NCBI GenBank assembly: GCA_947446025.1
Contig: CANFEY010000048.1
Coordinates: 1-37,076, forward strand
Direction of reading: 5' to 3'
DNA from: Bryobacterales bacterium
Lineage (GTDB): Bacteria > Acidobacteriota > Terriglobia > Bryobacterales > Bryobacteraceae
Length of the DNA: 37,076 nucleotides
In this document: positions 1-7,299 of the stretch, piece by piece
Numbering within the stretch: the first letter of the stretch is position 1
How the letters are laid out: every line of letters begins with the position of its first letter
Made by a program: the position numbers and the translations under genes
Notes under the pieces: model-generated
Told to the model about the DNA's origin: nothing
Databases searched by the model: none
The model's input: the letters and a program-made list of their open reading frames with translations, nothing else

Positions 1-142
1 GCGGCCAAGGTTCATCCCTCATGGTGTCAGCCTCGTGTTTCGTCTTCTGGTATTTCAAATCGCGGCAACTCAAAAGAGGCCTCAACCGCCTACTCTTCAG
101 TTAGTTGCCGTCGGCGTGTCGCGCGTTAGCCGGACACTACTG
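1..142 (+). repeat. Left copy of 142-bp inverted terminal repeat
   Basis: These 142 bases are the exact reverse complement of 36934-37075; I compared them base by base and identity stops at 143. The repeat is not low-complexity. On the + strand it holds an open frame (from base 2) that matches the first 47 codons of the reading frame at the right end of the window. After base 142 that frame runs into unrelated sequence. A perfect inverted copy at both extremities suggests an assembly-graph junction or an inverted duplication rather than a transposon, since no transposase lies inside. Confidence 0.95.
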
Positions 143-143
143 A

Positions 144-542
144 TTGTTCTTCTTGATCGGGATGGTGATTGCGTTGGTCGCAAGAAAGATGGGCGTGTGG
201 TCGTACAAAGCCGGCGTTGGCGTGGCGATTGTGACCGGGTTCGTCTTGGCGTGGTCGACCTGGGTCCAGGCCGCGGACTTGGAAAACCCGGCGAATTTTT
301 GGTATGACATCGTGCTCATGGTGGGGGCGATTGGAGCGTGGCTAGCTCGGTTGAAAGCTCCGGCATTGGCCTGGACGTTGTTCGCGATGGCGGCCGTGCT
401 TGTGCTGATCTCCGTGATCCTGCCTTCGGGCGCGACGCCCGACCAAGCGCGGAGAATGATTATCGGCCACGCAGTCTACGTGGTGTTGTTCACCGCGTCA
501 GGCATGCTGTTCCGGCACGCAGGTTTGTCAGCAACGAAATAG
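144..542 (+). CDS. Small polytopic membrane protein, probably missing its first residues
   Basis: Encodes up to 132 residues with about four hydrophobic segments after a short hydrophobic N-terminus: residues about 24-42, 56-70, 74-94 and 107-122. It has no domain I can name. The only starts are TTG at 144 and ATG at 162, because an in-frame TGA lies at 141-143, exactly at the edge of the inverted repeat. The first hydrophobic stretch (FFLIGMVIALVA) begins at once, as if a membrane helix had been clipped, so the true 5' end was probably lost where the repeat begins. No Shine-Dalgarno-like sequence precedes either start. Composition and length fit small uncharacterised membrane proteins of soil bacteria. 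Function unknown. Confidence 0.6.
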   Translation: MFFLIGMVIALVARKMGVWSYKAGVGVAIVTGFVLAWSTWVQAADLENPANFWYDIVLMVGAIGAWLARLKAPALAWTLFAMAAVLVLISVILPSGATPDQARRMIIGHAVYVVLFTASGMLFRHAGLSATK

Positions 543-929
543 GCTGAGGCCGAATACGATCAAGCCGCGCCCGCTCGGCGTGAGCCCATGAGGCAACTGT
601 TCCTGTTAGCTGTTCTGCCATTGGGAACTTCCATCCACTCCTGCCGCAACCAAAGGTCTACCCGAGGCCGCGAAGGCGGAACTTGAAGTGGCCTCCTCCA
701 CGACCAACGGGACGAGAATGGCTGCCGTGGATGGGTTTGTGATCGGCCGGGTTTCGAGGCCTACGGACAACTGACAACTCGCTGGAAACGGCGTGCTCAC
801 CCGCGATCCGTCGCTAGCGCCCGCGTCCCTGATACGGCGGCCACCCCGGACCTAGTTCCGGTCGCGATTGCGACTTCCCGCTACCCATCCTGCCGCCTTT
901 CTGTTTATCCTCGATTCGGGAGGCCGAGC
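543..929. other. Gene-poor stretch with a possible eroded secreted-protein gene
   Basis: No intact gene is seen. ATG at 588 begins a signal-peptide-like start (MRQLFLLAVLPLG) that ends after 33 codons. A different frame is open from about 610 to a TGA at 772-774 and has protein-like composition (for example PEAAKAELEVASS). Together they could be remnants of one small exported protein with a frame change near 625-640, but neither part is recognisable. The remaining bases to 929 show nothing I can support. Confidence 0.3.
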
Positions 930-1296
930 ATGGCTGAGATTGTCAATTCCCGTTGCGTGCTGGCGGTGCGCGACCTTGAGGTTTCGACGCGTTACTACAC
1001 GGACGTTTTGGGATTCCGGAAGGATCCAATAGACGCGCAGGGATGGAGTTTTCTTACTCGGGATAAGTTCCGCGTAATGCTGGGGGAATGCGCGGACGAA
1101 CGGCCCGCTAGCGAACTGGGAGATCACTCGTACGTTGCTTACTGGAACGCAAGAGGGCGTGGATGATCTGTACCGGGAGTTTGTGGCAAAAGGGGCGATG
1201 GTTTCATCCAAGCCAACCGACAAGCCTTGGGGGCTGAGAGAGTTCGGGCTCCGAACGCCAGATGGCCACAGAATTACTTTGGGCGAGATGATCTGA
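930..1296 (+). pseudogene. Glyoxalase/bleomycin-resistance-fold (VOC) protein, frameshifted
   Basis: The first 73 or so codons from ATG 930 read as a typical VOC domain: a beta strand with the 'VLAVRDLEVSTRYYTDVLGF' pattern, then 'GWSFLTRDKFRVMLGE'. The frame ends early at a TGA just after position 1160. The rest of the domain continues in another frame (EGVDDLYREFVAKGA, then GLREFGLRTPDGHRITLGEMI) to TGA 1294-1296. Removing one A of the AA at 1151-1152 joins both halves into a normal VOC protein of about 121 residues. So this is one gene with a +1 lesion, or a base-call error. Such domains are metal-dependent and range from glyoxalases to resistance proteins; the substrate cannot be told from sequence. 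Confidence 0.8.
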
Positions 1297-1351
1297 GTGG
1301 TACTCCTAGCATCGACGGACAACGGGTACGACTCGTTACGACGAACCGGCG

Positions 1352-1825
1352 GTGTTGGATGTTTTGTGTGGAAGGCTGGCTGAGTTGGCTGGGCGGTTGG
1401 ATGCCGATCCAGGGTTGGTGGGGCGGCGGTTCGCGGGGTTGGATTTCGGGACTACGGGGGCTCGGATGTTGACGTTGGAGGGTGCCCAGCTGCTGCATGT
1501 GGCGGCGGAGTATCAGAATTTGGAGGCGGCGCAGTTGCTGCTGGATCGGGGGGCGGATCTGAATGCGGCGGGGCCGGGCGGGCAGACTCCGCTGTTTCAC
1601 GCGGTGACGCAGAATGAGGATCGCGGGTTGCCGATGGTGCGGCTGTTGCTGGAGCGCGGGGCGGACTTGGCAATTCGGGCTCGGGTAGCGGGGCACTATG
1701 AGCGTCCGGGGGAGATTTTGGAGTGTACGGCGTTGGGGTACGCGGCGGCGTTTGAGGATGAGCCGGGGCGGGGGGATAAGCGCAAGACGGTGGCGTTTCT
1801 GCGGGGGATTGGGGCTGCGGAGTGA
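1352..1825 (+). CDS. Ankyrin-repeat protein, probably 5'-truncated
   Basis: 157 residues from GTG 1352. Ankyrin units are visible: 'LLHVAAEYQNLEAAQLLLDR', then 'TPLFHAVTQN' and 'MVRLLLERGADL', then 'TALGYAAAFED', with the usual GAD and TPL turns. Ankyrin repeats mediate protein-protein contacts; the partner is unknown. The protein-like frame extends upstream of the GTG (TTRYDEPA) to a TAG at 1307-1309 without any ATG, GTG or TTG, and no ribosome-binding site is seen. I infer that the 5' part of a longer ankyrin gene has been lost. It follows the frameshifted glyoxalase gene directly, so this corner looks degraded. Confidence 0.6.
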   Translation: MLDVLCGRLAELAGRLDADPGLVGRRFAGLDFGTTGARMLTLEGAQLLHVAAEYQNLEAAQLLLDRGADLNAAGPGGQTPLFHAVTQNEDRGLPMVRLLLERGADLAIRARVAGHYERPGEILECTALGYAAAFEDEPGRGDKRKTVAFLRGIGAAE

Positions 1826-1832
1826 CCGGGGG

Positions 1833-1858
1833 AAACCCTGTGCGACGTCCCGGGTTTT
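1833..1858. terminator. Possible weak terminator between convergent genes
   Basis: AAACCC at 1833-1838 pairs with GGGTTT at 1852-1857, followed by one more T. It lies just after the ankyrin stop and ahead of the convergent flavin oxidoreductase stop. The 13-nt loop and lack of a long T-run make this weak. Confidence 0.25.
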
Positions 1859-1922
1859 ACCGCGTGGTAGGCCGAGCCTCGCCGTCTTGGTCACCGGACT
1901 CTTCTAGAGTTCTTGGCGATCA

Positions 1923-3152
1923 TCATTGCCTGAGCCAGCTACGGTAGCGGAAGATCAGCCGCCAACGGCGCACGCGGTCCGATAGCAGAGCCCACTGCGG
2001 TGAGCTGTCCGTCACTGGGTCGCGGCCTTGTCCTATACGATCTAGCTGGCGCCGCACCTGAGCAAGAGTGGCGGCGGAGGCCATCAACTTGTCCTTCCAA
2101 TTTGGGCCTCGCTGTTGAATCACGGGCGACTCGCCGTTGCGCCAGCAGGTTGGAAGGTCCGGGACCAGCGCTAAGGCCGTGGCGACTCCAACCAAGGACA
2201 CACCCGCGGCTAAGACCGAGTCTGCCACTTCGCGCCGCCGGATGCCGCCGGTGGTCATCACGGGCATGCTCGCCACAGCCGCGATATCGCGGGCGAACTC
2301 CAGAAAATAGGCTTCCCGAGCCAGTGTCCGCTGATCGGCAGTGCGCCCTTGCATGGCCGGGCTTTCATAGGTGCCGCCGGATACCTCCACCAGGTCGACG
2401 GCAAGAGCATTCAGCCACCGCACGACCTGCTGGGCGTCGGCGGCGTCGAAACCGCCACGCTGGAAGTCCGCCGAGTTGAGCTTGACGCCTAAACCGAACG
2501 CCGGCTTCACCGCCGCGCGGACAGCGCGGACAACATCCAGCAGAAGACGGGCGCGATTTTCTAGCGGCCCGCCCCAGGAGTCCGTGCGTTGATTCGCGAG
2601 CGGTGACAAGAACTGAGAGAAGAGATAGCCGTGCGCGGCATGCAACTCTATTCCATCGAAGCCGGCCTGCTGGGCGCGCTTGGCCGCCTCGGCAAACCGG
2701 CTGACGACCTCGCCGATTTCGGTCTCTGCCATTGCTTTGGGCTGCGCAAACATCTTGGAGCGTTTTCCCATATTGAGAGGGATCGCAGATGGCGCCAGGA
2801 CCCGGCCGCCCATGTCGACCTGAATCGCGCGCCCCGGATGGTTGAGTTGCAGCCAGAATCGTGCGCCATTCTGCTTGCCTGCTTCGGCCCATCGCTCGAA
2901 CGGTAAGAGCGGGGTATCTCTTTCCAGCACAACCGCGCCGGGAGCGACCACCGCGTGCCGGTCAATCATCACGTTGCCCGAAATCAGCAGACCAGCGCCG
3001 CCCGCGGCCCAGCGCCGATAGAGCTCAAAAAGGGCGTTGCCTGGCACTTGTCCGCGTTCCGCCATGTCTTCTTCCATCGCCGCCTTGGCGATGCGATTGG
3101 GCAGGATGCTTCCGTTGGGGAGAGTGAGCCGCTCAAAAATGCCTGGAGTCAT
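1923..3152 (-). CDS. NADH:flavin oxidoreductase, Old Yellow Enzyme family
   Basis: 409 residues from ATG 3152, in an FMN-binding TIM barrel. Visible landmarks are 'LQLNHPGR' near residue 101, the substrate-binding H171-A-A-H174 in 'GIELHAAHGYLFSQFLSP', 'NQRTDSWGG', and a phosphate-binding 'TTGGIRRR' late in the barrel. The HxxH pair is the YqjM/xenobiotic-reductase type. The protein ends soon after the barrel, so it lacks the Fe-S/FAD module of dienoyl-CoA reductases. It should reduce activated C=C bonds with NAD(P)H in the cytoplasm. It lies 14 bases after the NAD(P)-binding gene on the same strand, with AGGT before its ATG, so the two form an operon opposite the TetR gene. A longer in-frame start exists but would overlap the upstream gene. 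The natural substrate is unknown; quinone or electrophile detoxification is an inference. Confidence 0.88.
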   Translation of the reverse strand: MTPGIFERLTLPNGSILPNRIAKAAMEEDMAERGQVPGNALFELYRRWAAGGAGLLISGNVMIDRHAVVAPGAVVLERDTPLLPFERWAEAGKQNGARFWLQLNHPGRAIQVDMGGRVLAPSAIPLNMGKRSKMFAQPKAMAETEIGEVVSRFAEAAKRAQQAGFDGIELHAAHGYLFSQFLSPLANQRTDSWGGPLENRARLLLDVVRAVRAAVKPAFGLGVKLNSADFQRGGFDAADAQQVVRWLNALAVDLVEVSGGTYESPAMQGRTADQRTLAREAYFLEFARDIAAVASMPVMTTGGIRRREVADSVLAAGVSLVGVATALALVPDLPTCWRNGESPVIQQRGPNWKDKLMASAATLAQVRRQLDRIGQGRDPVTDSSPQWALLSDRVRRWRLIFRYRSWLRQ

Positions 3153-3166
3153 TATGAGGTACCTGC

Positions 3167-3787
3167 CTAGTCCGAAATAGAGACGGCCTCGCGAATGTAC
3201 TGATCGCTTCCGGCAAGTGAAATGAGAACGTCCGCCGCGTTTTCGAGACTGACGGTGAACCCAAGACCCTTGCCGTTGGCGCTGAAACGAGGTGTGCCTT
3301 TGGGCTTTCGATCCGCCAGGCCCGGCATGCGCACTGCCGTCCAACGCGCGCCGGAAGCGCGGAGCGCCGCCTCCATCTGCTCCTTGTCCTGGAGGATTGG
3401 CCGCAGCCAGCGCACGAAGATAGGCAATGCACGAACGATGAGCCCGCCCGAACTCTGCACTCCGGTGTTGGATACCGTAATGAGACGAATCGGCCTTGTG
3501 CCCATCGCCGCCAGCAGGCGCCTCACGCCCGTTGCGCAGATGTCGGTGGGGCGGCCGTCACCCTTGCCGCCCACGCCGAGCGACTGGATCACGGCGTCTT
3601 GCCCATCGAGTAAGGGCGAAAGATCCGCCGTGCGGACGTCGCCTATCACGATGTTCGCGTTTTTCACATCAGCGCCGAACTTGCTTGCGTCGCGCGCCAG
3701 AACCGTGACTTGGTGGCCAGCCGCCAGGGCACGGCGCAAAACGACGGCACCGAGCATTCCGGTTGCTCCGAGAAGCAGGATCTTCAT
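3167..3787 (-). CDS. NAD(P)H-binding (NmrA-like/atypical SDR) protein
   Basis: 206 residues from ATG 3787, preceded by AAGGAG at a normal distance; an upstream in-frame start is ignored. The N-terminus is a classic dinucleotide-binding strand-turn-helix: 'MKILLLGATGMLG' with the glycine-rich loop at residues 7-13, then 'VTVLARDASKF' after the second strand and 'GDVRTADLSPLL'. No Ser-Tyr-Lys catalytic triad is evident, which fits atypical SDRs such as NmrA, HSCARG or NAD(P)H-binding domain proteins. It is likely a cytoplasmic redox sensor or reductase working with the downstream Old Yellow Enzyme. Its upstream DNA carries one copy of the shared operator about 26 bases before the start, so the neighbouring TetR protein probably controls it. 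Confidence 0.82.
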   Translation of the reverse strand: MKILLLGATGMLGAVVLRRALAAGHQVTVLARDASKFGADVKNANIVIGDVRTADLSPLLDGQDAVIQSLGVGGKGDGRPTDICATGVRRLLAAMGTRPIRLITVSNTGVQSSGGLIVRALPIFVRWLRPILQDKEQMEAALRASGARWTAVRMPGLADRKPKGTPRFSANGKGLGFTVSLENAADVLISLAGSDQYIREAVSISD

Positions 3788-3812
3788 TTTGCTGCACTCC
3801 TTGCTACTTTCC

Positions 3813-3901
3813 ACATACGATACTGCATTTGAAATCAGTATCGTATGCGACGCGCGGCGATGTCAAGATGCGACAGTAGATCCAGATGCAGTATCGTATG
3901 T
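3813..3901. promoter_or_regulatory. Three-copy operator between divergent promoters
   Basis: The element CAGTATCGTATG occurs three times in the 124-bp divergent spacer. It is on the minus strand at 3814-3825 and on the plus strand at 3836-3847 and 3889-3900. The first two form a perfect 12+12 inverted repeat with a 10-base spacer (3814-3847). The outer copies extend to 16 identical bases (ATGCAGTATCGTATGT) at 3813-3828 and 3886-3901, and each faces the gene it precedes. Both outer copies lie where a -10 region or ribosome-binding region is expected. This is the likely binding site of the adjacent TetR-family repressor, which would repress both its own gene and the reductase operon. Confidence 0.8.
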
Positions 3902-3911
3902 AAAGGAAGCC

Positions 3912-4547
3912 ATGGCGAAAACGGCAAGAAGACGGCAAACCCGGGAAGAGAGCCAAGCCCAGACCCGGGAACGGCTGCTGGAATCAGCCAGCAAGCTCTT
4001 CTGCAAACACGGCGTGGAGGCAACCTCGATTGAGCAGGTTACCGAAGAGGCGGGCTATTCCAGAGGGGCGTTCTATTCCAACTTCGAGACTCGGGATGTC
4101 CTGGTTTGCGCTGTGTTGGAACGGGAGCTGGCACAGAGCCAGCGGCGCTTCGAGGCCATTGTGAACGGGGAGTTGCCGCAAAATCTATTGGCGGCGCTGC
4201 GCGAATATTACGTTAATCACGCCACCGATCCTCAAGGGTGCATGCTTGGTGTTGCGATTCAGATGTACGCCTTCCAGAACTCGAAGATCCGCACAAGGAT
4301 CGCAAGCCTCCTTCGGAGCGATCAAATCAGGAAGCTCGAAATCCTAGCTCAAGGGACCAACCCCTTGGCCGGACGCGGCGTAACGCTTCCGGCAGAGCCT
4401 GAAACTTTGCTGCTGGCGCTTACGTCGCTCGCAAATGGTCTGTGCATCTCGTGGATGGTCAACCGAGAGTCGGTAGATGTCAGCAAAGTCCGCGAGGCCT
4501 TGCAGCTTACGTTTGACAGGGTCACCGGTCTAGACGGCCGGAAATGA
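3912..4547 (+). CDS. TetR/AcrR-family transcriptional regulator
   Basis: 211 residues from ATG 3912, with AAGGAAG a few bases upstream; a much longer in-frame extension would read through the operator region and is rejected. The N-terminal DNA-binding domain shows 'TRERLLESASKLFCKHG' (helix 1) and the helix-turn-helix 'TSIEQVTEEAGYSRGAFYSNF' at residues about 38-58, both strongly TetR-like. The C-terminal two thirds is the variable ligand-binding and dimerisation domain. Its own start is preceded by one operator copy that would cover the promoter or ribosome-binding site, pointing to autorepression. The divergent operon encodes two NAD(P)H-linked redox proteins, so the inducer may be a reactive electrophile or quinone; that is inferred from context only. 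Confidence 0.9.
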   Translation: MAKTARRRQTREESQAQTRERLLESASKLFCKHGVEATSIEQVTEEAGYSRGAFYSNFETRDVLVCAVLERELAQSQRRFEAIVNGELPQNLLAALREYYVNHATDPQGCMLGVAIQMYAFQNSKIRTRIASLLRSDQIRKLEILAQGTNPLAGRGVTLPAEPETLLLALTSLANGLCISWMVNRESVDVSKVREALQLTFDRVTGLDGRK

Positions 4548-4708
4548 ACCTTGCTGGCCTCGGACCTTCGGCAGGAGTAGATAACTCTCGAGGACGTCGT
4601 CGACCGAGGAGCACTTCAGATTCCCGAAGATGGCTGCGACAGGTACGCGGGTCCCGGGCTAAGTGCCGCTATGTGGCCAGGGCTATTTGACTATCATAGG
4701 GGCGTGAT

Positions 4709-5548
4709 ATGCTTGAGTCGATGCGAAATCGAATGATGGGCATGATGCTTGCGGCGGCGCTGGTGCCGGCTGCATGGGGGCAGGCTGCGCGGCCTGCGAC
4801 GGTGGCGGGGCACCCGAATTTCAACGGCATTTGGCGGGCGATGAACACCGCGAATTGGAATGTGGAAGCGCACGGCAATGAGGCCATCGACAGGGCCTGG
4901 CAGTTGGGTGCAATTGCGGCGGTTCCGGCGGGCAAGAGCGTGATCAAGGGCGACGGGAAGATTCCTTATCTGCCCAAGGCGCTGGAACAGCGCGCGAAAA
5001 ACCGCGCGGCGGGGGCGGCGGAAGATCCCGAAGCCAAGTGCTACATGCTGGGCGTGCCGCGGTCGATGTATCACGATCTGCCGTTCCAATTTTTGCAGGG
5101 CAACGGCGATTACTTCGTTTCGCAGCCCTTTGCGGCCACCAACCGGGTCATTTACATGGGCACTATTGAGGAACTGCCGGTGGAATCGTGGATGGGCCAG
5201 TCCAAGGGCAAGTGGGAAGGCAACACGCTGGTGGTGGTGACCAAGGATCAGAACGAGAAGACCTGGTTCGACCGTTCCGGCAATTTCCACAGTGACGATC
5301 TGCTGGTGACGGAGCGGTTCACGTTGATGGATTCCACGCACATGCGGTACGAGGCCACGATGGAAGATCCGCTGACGTTCGCTCGGCCGTGGACCATTGA
5401 GATGATTCTGTACCGGCTGATTGAGCCGGACGCGCAGATCCTGGAGCACAAGTGCGTACCGTTCGCGGACAAGCTGCTGTATAGCGACTTGATGGGGTTG
5501 ACGCCGCCGAAGCCGGGTGCCGCCTTGGTGCCGCCGCAAGTAAGATAA
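4709..5548 (+). CDS. Secreted protein of the 'GKWEG-N/D-TLV' family (first paralogue)
   Basis: 279 residues. A signal peptide ends near AWG-Q (residues 22-25). ATG 4709 follows an AGGGG tract; ATG 4721 is a second candidate that trims the basic start. The conserved core is C-terminal: 'GKWEGNTLVVVT' (167-178), 'KTWFDRSGNFHSDDL' (184-198), 'TERFTLMDSTHMRYEAT' (201-217), then 'EDP' and an aromatic-rich tail. The protein at 10685 shares these blocks, so they are paralogues. This family is common in Acidobacteriota and often sits next to DUF6152 genes; I know of no assigned function. It lies 17 bases ahead of a DUF6152 gene with its own AAGGAG site, in a likely three-gene operon ending with the metallo-hydrolase-like gene. 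Periplasmic location is inferred. Confidence 0.75.
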   Translation: MLESMRNRMMGMMLAAALVPAAWGQAARPATVAGHPNFNGIWRAMNTANWNVEAHGNEAIDRAWQLGAIAAVPAGKSVIKGDGKIPYLPKALEQRAKNRAAGAAEDPEAKCYMLGVPRSMYHDLPFQFLQGNGDYFVSQPFAATNRVIYMGTIEELPVESWMGQSKGKWEGNTLVVVTKDQNEKTWFDRSGNFHSDDLLVTERFTLMDSTHMRYEATMEDPLTFARPWTIEMILYRLIEPDAQILEHKCVPFADKLLYSDLMGLTPPKPGAALVPPQVR

Positions 5549-5565
5549 GAGAAGGAGAAGAACTC

Positions 5566-5961
5566 ATGAACCGCAAACTGATGACGATGGTGGTAGCCGG
5601 CATGTTGGCCGCGCCGCTTGTGGCGCACCACTCCTTTTCCGCGGAATTCGATGGGAGTCCGGAAAAGCGCCTTACCTTGACGGGACGCGTGGCGAAGATG
5701 GACTGGGTAAATCCGCACGCTTGGCTCTATATCGACGTGGACCGGAACGGGAAAACGGAGCGCTGGGCGGTGGAGTTCGGCTCGCCCAACGTGTTGTTCC
5801 GGAATGGCTGGTCGAAGACGACGTTGACGGAGGGCATGCGCATTGTGGTGCAGGCTTCGCCGGCGAAGGACGGGTCGTTGCGGGCAAACTCGCGGGGCGT
5901 GGAATTCCCCGATGGGCGCAAGCTCGATACGGGCAGCAGCCAGGGCAAAGACGGAAAGTAG
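5566..5961 (+). CDS. DUF6152-family secreted protein (first copy)
   Basis: 131 residues with a clear signal peptide of about 20 residues. The probable cleavage (LVA before HHSF) leaves a mature chain starting His-His-Ser-Phe. The rest looks like a small beta-rich domain with the family blocks 'LTLTGRVAKMDWVNPHAWLY' (36-55) and 'IVVQASPAKDGSLRANSRGV', ending in a Ser-Gln-Gly tail. The strand pattern resembles an OB-like barrel, an impression only. AAGGAG precedes the ATG. It shares nearly every block with the second copy at 10294. The family has no known activity. The possible N-terminal histidine plus H51 in the 'NPH' block could bind a metal; this is inference. Confidence 0.85.
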   Translation: MNRKLMTMVVAGMLAAPLVAHHSFSAEFDGSPEKRLTLTGRVAKMDWVNPHAWLYIDVDRNGKTERWAVEFGSPNVLFRNGWSKTTLTEGMRIVVQASPAKDGSLRANSRGVEFPDGRKLDTGSSQGKDGK

Positions 5962-5966
5962 GTCGA

Positions 5967-6800
5967 ATGCGTAAGTCTCTTCTGCTGGCGGCGCTGGTGG
6001 TGTGTCCGGTGTATGCTCAACCCGCGGGTTGGGTGGATGCGTTCCCGCCACATAAGATCATGGATAACGTCTACTACGTGGGGACGAAGGAACTGGCAAC
6101 GTTCCTGATCACCACGCCGCAGGGGCACATCCTGATGAACAGCAACTACGAAGCGGGCGTGCCTGTGATCAAGGCGGGCGTGGAACAGTTGGGGTTCAAG
6201 TTCAGTGACGTCAAGATCCTCATCGCCGGGCATGCGCATCCGGATCACGTGGAAGCCGACGCGATGGTGAAGGAGATGACCGGAGCGCAGGTCATCGTCG
6301 GGCGGCTGGAAGTTGAGCGCACCAAGGAGTTCAAGCCCAAGGGCAAGGAGCATCCGATTGACCGCGTGGTGGAAGACGGCGAAAAGGTGACGTTCGGCGG
6401 CGTGACGCTGACGGCGCACGTGATGCCCGGCCACACGCGTGGTTGCCTTGCCTGGTCGATGGACATGACCGAGGGCGGCAAGACCTACAAGGGCTTCATC
6501 GAGTGCAGCCTGAACGGCCAGTTCATGGCGTCGCTGGACCAGTATCCGGGGATCGCGGATGATTTCCGCGCGACGTATAAGAAGGCTCGCACGATGCCGG
6601 TGGAAGTGTTCCTCAGTTCGCACGCGTCGTTTTATGGGTTGCCCGCGAAGTACGAGAAGTTGAAGGCTCGCAAGCCGGGCGATCCGAATCCGTTCATCGA
6701 TCCGCAGGGGTACCTGGCGCACGTGGACGAGTTCGAGAAGAGCTTTGAAGCAGCGTTGGCAAGACCTCCGGCGCAGGGTAAGGGGAAGGCGAAGCAGTAG
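5967..6800 (+). CDS. Metallo-beta-lactamase-fold protein, subclass-B3-like, secreted
   Basis: 277 residues from ATG 5967, five bases after the DUF6152 stop. A signal peptide ends near VYA-Q (15-18), so it is exported. All six zinc ligands of the B3 pattern are present: H89, H91, D93 and H94 in 'AGHAHPDHVE', H156 in 'MPGHTRGC' and H219 in 'SSHASFYG'. Overall length and the ligand spacing fit B3 enzymes and their relatives. A proline sits inside the HxHxDH motif. Many environmental B3-like proteins are not antibiotic-resistance enzymes, and the operon with a DUF6152 pair suggests another hydrolytic role on an extracytoplasmic substrate. The longer frame starting upstream would overlap the DUF6152 gene and is not used. 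Confidence 0.85.
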   Translation: MRKSLLLAALVVCPVYAQPAGWVDAFPPHKIMDNVYYVGTKELATFLITTPQGHILMNSNYEAGVPVIKAGVEQLGFKFSDVKILIAGHAHPDHVEADAMVKEMTGAQVIVGRLEVERTKEFKPKGKEHPIDRVVEDGEKVTFGGVTLTAHVMPGHTRGCLAWSMDMTEGGKTYKGFIECSLNGQFMASLDQYPGIADDFRATYKKARTMPVEVFLSSHASFYGLPAKYEKLKARKPGDPNPFIDPQGYLAHVDEFEKSFEAALARPPAQGKGKAKQ

Positions 6801-6920
6801 GCAGCCAAAGGACTTCCCCAGGATTTTCGGATCGCGCGGTGCTAGGAAGATCGTATAAGAAGGCATCAGAACGATACTAAGACTTTCGAAGAGTTGACGT
6901 TCAAGGAACAAGCGCTTGCG

Positions 6921-7061
6921 ATGAACGCAGCCGCGGCTCAGTATCGCAAAATGATCGATGCGAATCTTCGGCTCGCCGAAGCGGAGAATCGCCCGGTAGA
7001 TGAGGTGCGTAGAATCCGCCTCGGGCTACTGGAGCGGATCGTGCGCGATTATTCAAACTAA
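6921..7061 (+). CDS. Small helical protein, 46 residues (hypothetical)
   Basis: ATG 6921 opens a 46-codon frame (MNAAAAQYRKMIDANLRLAE, later 'PVDEVRRIRLGLLERIVRDY') with a charged, amphipathic, almost wholly helical composition. The protein-like frame extends upstream through TTG 6894 to a stop at 6843-6845 (KTFEELTFKEQALA), so a start at TTG 6894 giving 55 residues is also possible. AAGGA at 6904-6908 could serve the ATG. The rest of 6801-7113 shows nothing else. Function unknown. Confidence 0.45.
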   Translation: MNAAAAQYRKMIDANLRLAEAENRPVDEVRRIRLGLLERIVRDYSN

Positions 7062-7113
7062 CTACAACCCGAAATTGGGAGCGGGATGCAGAAATGCTCG
7101 CCGCTTTTTGCTG

Positions 7114-7299
7114 CTACGACTCGATTCTATGCGGGCTGACTTTGTTGGCCTCCACGCACACAGAAAGGCGAACAGGCTGGGCGCGCCGGTGCGACGAGCA
7201 CCATGCTTCTTCCTCCAAGGGGAACCACTCGGCGACGATCTCGAGGTCGCTCTCCGCTGAAGCGAGAGCTTCTGCTTTCAATTGTTCGCGAAGATTCAT
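7114..7299 (-). CDS. Short ORF coupled to the molybdenum hydroxylase stop (hypothetical)
   Basis: 61 residues. Its ATG (7299-7297) overlaps the TGA of the upstream hydroxylase gene by one base (TGATG), the arrangement used for translational coupling. The first 34 residues (MNLREQLKAEALASAESDLE and an acidic continuation ending EEEAWC) look like a real helical protein. The second half is less convincing. No domain is recognised. It may be a genuine small third gene of the operon or a fortuitous frame. Confidence 0.4.
   Translation of the reverse strand: MNLREQLKAEALASAESDLEIVAEWFPLEEEAWCSSHRRAQPVRLSVCVEANKVSPHRIES

Noticed and set aside
852-1322. 156-codon minus-strand frame over the VOC gene
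   Set aside because: The plus strand has a recognisable VOC domain with a single lesion; the minus frame has no recognisable features.
3222-3911. Long N-terminal extension of the TetR regulator
   Set aside because: It would read through the reductase gene in antisense and across the operators; ATG 3912 has a ribosome-binding site and a normal TetR N-terminus.
5967-6800. Antibiotic-resistance metallo-beta-lactamase
   Set aside because: The zinc motif alone does not show beta-lactam hydrolysis; gene context is a DUF6152 operon, not a resistance island.
5727-6911. 394-codon minus-strand frame opposite the metallo-beta-lactamase-fold gene
   Set aside because: Arg, His and Leu-rich antisense shadow; the plus strand has all zinc ligands and operon spacing.
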